Part shown: in pieces, positions 46,927 through 49,162 of the stretch
How the letters are laid out: each line of letters starts with the position of its first letter
Numbering within the stretch: the first letter of the stretch is position 1
Virus record (IMG/VR): IMGVR_UViG_3300027973_000075
Location: 1 to 49,162 of that record
Reading direction: 5' to 3' (one strand)
Origin: a virus
Length of the DNA: 49,162 nucleotides
The notes under the pieces: generated by a model
The model's database searches: none
Told to the model about the DNA's origin: nothing
The model's input: the letters and a program-made list of their open reading frames with translations, nothing else
Translations under genes and position numbers: made by a program

Positions 46927-47291
46927 TGGGTAATAGGTTTGCGTCAGGCTATAAAAGTATCGCGGAATGCGATAGATGTGGGTTCCGTTATAAGCTGCGG
47001 GAACTGCGAAAGTTAGTCGTTAAAAACATCGTTCAGAACACCAAGGTATGCCCGCGGTGTTGGGACCCTGACCACCCACAATTAAAACTGGGTATGTACC
47101 CGGTGGACGACCCTCAAGCAGTACGGGAACCGCGTCGGGATTTGAGTTTAAACGAGTTGAATATTGGTTCAAGGGATATTCAGTGGGGCTGGAATCCGGT
47201 AGGATTTGGTAATGGTGGAGATAACCAATTAGCGATTAACAACTTGGTCGCTGTAACACAAACCGGAACTGTAACCGTGGTGGTTGGATAA
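46926..47291 (+). CDS. Zinc-ribbon virion protein
   Basis: 121 residues. CDRCGFRYKLRELRKLVVKN ... CPRCWDPDHPQLKLG forms two CxxC knuckles (about 15-45), followed by DDPQAVREPRRD and a beta-rich C-terminus. A familiar short family in adaptor regions of environmental phages. Overlaps the preceding stop as TAATG. Confidence 0.7.
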   Translation: MGNRFASGYKSIAECDRCGFRYKLRELRKLVVKNIVQNTKVCPRCWDPDHPQLKLGMYPVDDPQAVREPRRDLSLNELNIGSRDIQWGWNPVGFGNGGDNQLAINNLVAVTQTGTVTVVVG

Positions 47292-47309
47292 ATTAACTTA
47301 GGAGTAGAC

Positions 47310-47474
47310 ATGGACAAGAAACAAGTTAAGGCGATAGCCGACAAAGAAGTTAAAGTGCATGAGAAGAAAATGCACAAGATGGCTAAAGGCGGCGTAACAG
47401 GTGAAGCTATGCGTAAAGTTGGTCGCAATATGGCTCGTGCTATGAACCAAAAATCTACTGGCAGGGGTCGATAA
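47310..47474 (+). CDS. Small basic protein (54 residues)
   Basis: MDKKQVKAIADKEVKVHEKK, then KMAKGGVTGEAMRKVGRNMA and an STGRGR end. TTAGGAG is 7 bases before ATG 47310; its stop overlaps the next start (TAATG). Strongly basic. Confidence 0.65.
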   Translation: MDKKQVKAIADKEVKVHEKKMHKMAKGGVTGEAMRKVGRNMARAMNQKSTGRGR

Positions 47475-47731
47475 TGGCTAAGTTTTCTAAAAAGATGATG
47501 GGTAAAGAAGTTGGTGACGCCGCCGTGTACGCTGCTCCTCATACCGAAGTCCCCGCAACCGATAAGTCTGATCCACAAAACAAGAGTGCTAAACAGCTTG
47601 GCCCTCGTACAGGTGTACAGCGTGTAAGCGCGGGTGACCCCGGTGCAAATGATGTCAAAACAACCGGCATTAAGATTCGTGGTGGGGGTGCAGCAACTAA
47701 AGGTACGATGGCTCGTGGCCCTATGGCTTAA
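47474..47731 (+). CDS. Small Gly/Lys-rich conserved protein
   Basis: 85 residues. AKFSKKMMGKEVGDAAVYAA, LGPRTGVQRVSAGDPGANDV, IKIRGGGAATKGTMARGPMA. I recall this from environmental phages. No domain. Role unknown. Confidence 0.6.
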   Translation: MAKFSKKMMGKEVGDAAVYAAPHTEVPATDKSDPQNKSAKQLGPRTGVQRVSAGDPGANDVKTTGIKIRGGGAATKGTMARGPMA

Positions 47732-47740
47732 AGGTAATGT

Positions 47741-48370
47741 ATGAACTACGCTGATCTGTGCACAAACATAGAAAGTATCTGTGAAAACAATTTCACAACG
47801 GCAGAACTCGCCATGTTTACTGAACAGGCCGAGCAAAAGATTTATAACTCTGTACAGATTCCGGCGCTACGTAAAAATGTTACTGGAACCCTGACCGTTA
47901 ATAACAAGTACCTTAGTATCCCTGAAGACTATTTGTACACGTACTCGCTGGCGGTTATTGACTCCGTAGGTAAGTATAACTATCTGTTAAATAAAGACGT
48001 TAACTTTATCCGCGAAGCTTACCCAATCCCTACATCATCTGGGATACCAAAGTGCTACGCCAACTTTGATCAAAATACACTCATTCTTGGCCCTACGCCG
48101 AATCTAGCGTATTCGGTGGAATTGCACTATGGGTACTACCCCGAGTCTATTGTTACTGCGGGCACTACATGGTTAGGTAACGAGTTCGATACTATTCTTC
48201 TAAACGGTGCGTTAGTTGAAGCAATCCGGTTTATGAAGGGCGAAGCGGATATGGTGGACTTGTATCAAAAGCTGTACTTGCAAGCACTTACACTGTACAA
48301 AACAATGGGCGACGGCAAACTGCGTCAAGATGCGTATCGTTCTGGTCAGGTACGTGTCCCAGTTACCTAA
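47741..48370 (+). CDS. Phage adaptor protein
   Basis: 209 residues. MNYADLCTNIESICENNFTT start, FTEQAEQKIYNSVQIPALRK, LSIPEDYLYTYSLAVID, CYANFDQNTLILGPTPN, and a helical C-terminus. It matches the SU10-type podovirus adaptor family that sits at the portal-tail joint, from memory. TAAAGGTAAT precedes the ATG. Confidence 0.7.
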   Translation: MNYADLCTNIESICENNFTTAELAMFTEQAEQKIYNSVQIPALRKNVTGTLTVNNKYLSIPEDYLYTYSLAVIDSVGKYNYLLNKDVNFIREAYPIPTSSGIPKCYANFDQNTLILGPTPNLAYSVELHYGYYPESIVTAGTTWLGNEFDTILLNGALVEAIRFMKGEADMVDLYQKLYLQALTLYKTMGDGKLRQDAYRSGQVRVPVT

Positions 48371-48378
48371 GGAAATTT

Positions 48379-48666
48379 ATGTTTACTACTCCTGTTATTC
48401 CTGAAGTTGGTAGCGTCATTGTGGAAACTACGCAACATCGTGGGTTCACTCCTGAAGAGTTGTTACCACAAGCGATGGACAAGATTATTTACGTAGGGGA
48501 CAACGCGCACCCAATTATCCGTGATCAAGCAAATGTATTTAAAATGCATGTAGGCCATATAGTGTTGCACTATATGCATGAGGCTGTTCGTCAAGACCGC
48601 GCTACATTAGCTGAAAAACTACGGGCGCTAGGACACCCGGAATTAGTAACCCTTTTGGAGATTTAA
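48379..48666 (+). CDS. Small conserved virion-region protein
   Basis: 95 residues. Short beta start then FTPEELLPQAMDKIIYVGDN, VFKMHVGHIVLHYMHEAVRQ, helical. I recall it as a common short gene near tail genes. Unknown role. Confidence 0.6.
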   Translation: MFTTPVIPEVGSVIVETTQHRGFTPEELLPQAMDKIIYVGDNAHPIIRDQANVFKMHVGHIVLHYMHEAVRQDRATLAEKLRALGHPELVTLLEI

Positions 48667-48667
48667 C

Positions 48668-49105
48668 ATGGCATTTTCTGGCAATTATATGTGCACCTCT
48701 TTTAAGAAAGAGTTGATGCAAGCAGTACACAACTTTAACAGCGCGGGCGGCAATACGTTTAAGCTGGCTCTGTACGATAACTCGGCGTCATTTACAGCGG
48801 CTACAACTGCGTATACATCAACCAATGAAGTAGCGGCGTCGGGTTCTTATAGTGCGGGTGGTGGTGCGTTGACGAATGTTACCCCTACAAGCTCGGGTAC
48901 TACGGCGTTGACCTCGTTTAGCAACCTGTCGTTTACTTCGGCAACAATCACGGCGTTTGGCGCACTAATCTACAACAGCAGTGCCGCAGGTAACCCGTCT
49001 GTTATAGTGCTGGACTTTGGTGGCGCAAAGACTTCGACCTCGGGTACGTTTACGATTATTTTCCCGACTGCCGACGCAAGCAACGCGATTATTCGTATCG
49101 CTTAA
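48668..49105 (+). CDS. Virion structural protein candidate
   Basis: 145 residues. AFSGNYMCTSFKKELMQAVH, FKLALYDNSASFTAATTAY, SFSNLSFTSATITAFGALI, ending ADASNAIIRIA. This is a widespread short beta-rich phage protein, possibly a tail fibre base or decoration subunit. The next gene starts 9 bases later. Confidence 0.65.
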   Translation: MAFSGNYMCTSFKKELMQAVHNFNSAGGNTFKLALYDNSASFTAATTAYTSTNEVAASGSYSAGGGALTNVTPTSSGTTALTSFSNLSFTSATITAFGALIYNSSAAGNPSVIVLDFGGAKTSTSGTFTIIFPTADASNAIIRIA

Positions 49106-49114
49106 AGGAGCATC

Positions 49115-49162
49115 ATGGCTGATGCCGTTGTAGCATTTGAAGGGTGGAATGCTTCTGGCATT
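49115..49162 (+). CDS. N-terminus of a further virion gene (3' end outside window)
   Basis: ATG 49115 behind AAAGGAG, reading MADAVVAFEGWNASGI before the window ends. Probably another tail or fibre protein. Confidence 0.5.
   Translation, partial: MADAVVAFEGWNASGI

Overview
The window looks like most of the genome of a tailed double-stranded DNA phage (Caudoviricetes), probably podovirus-like, of the type common in freshwater and marine metagenomes. Evidence: terminase, portal, scaffold and Mu-gpT-like capsid genes; adaptor-like tail proteins; a giant polyvalent virion protein; and a phage family-A DNA polymerase with nucleases. Several small hypothetical proteins resemble, from memory, phage families of betaproteobacterial hosts. 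That host assignment is inference only. No integrase, RNA polymerase or endolysin is visible. Both ends of the window fall inside virion genes, so the sequence may be one cut of a circular or terminally redundant genome.

Layout. (1) 1-10419, plus strand: five virion genes, with low-complexity repeats in several, ending in a 2095-residue polyvalent protein that carries an HExxH metallopeptidase site. (2) 10425-10443: an intrinsic terminator where the plus and minus blocks converge. (3) 10504-20420, minus strand: replication and recombination module (primase-helicase, probable ssDNA-binding protein, excisionase-type HTH protein, SNF2-like helicase, HNH protein, two PD-(D/E)XK nucleases, PolA). 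(4) 20432-25669, minus strand: dense array of small overlapping early genes, including membrane microproteins, a VRR-NUC nuclease, and an HTH protein with an AT-hook-like motif. (5) 25711-31666, minus strand: a MoxR-type AAA+ ATPase, a VWA/metallopeptidase protein, a 304-residue partner candidate and further small genes. This block also holds a non-coding, repeat-rich stretch of about 940 bases. (6) 32059-49162, plus strand: packaging and head genes, then tail-adaptor genes, with a GroES-like protein and a glycosyltransferase inserted between portal and scaffold.

The most unusual feature is an 18-bp near-perfect palindrome, consensus CTTATACYRNRGTATAAG. It occurs nine times, all between 23.5 and 31.8 kb. 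Seven copies lie in front of minus-strand genes and two lie in the non-coding repeat region. Two of the associated transcription units share almost the same promoter (TTGACT, 17 bp, TGTTATAAT). The pattern suggests a phage-specific operator or RNA element that coordinates the early block, including the MoxR/VWA cassette. One copy forms the would-be variable arm of a tRNA-like fold, and another lies in the loop between the arms of a 27-bp perfect inverted repeat. Replication genes show a second recurrent cassette: a perfect 11-bp hairpin, a pyrimidine tract without Shine-Dalgarno sequence, and the start ATGCAAAYAATAGAA.

All functional calls come from reading motifs by eye. No database search was run, and family names are from memory.
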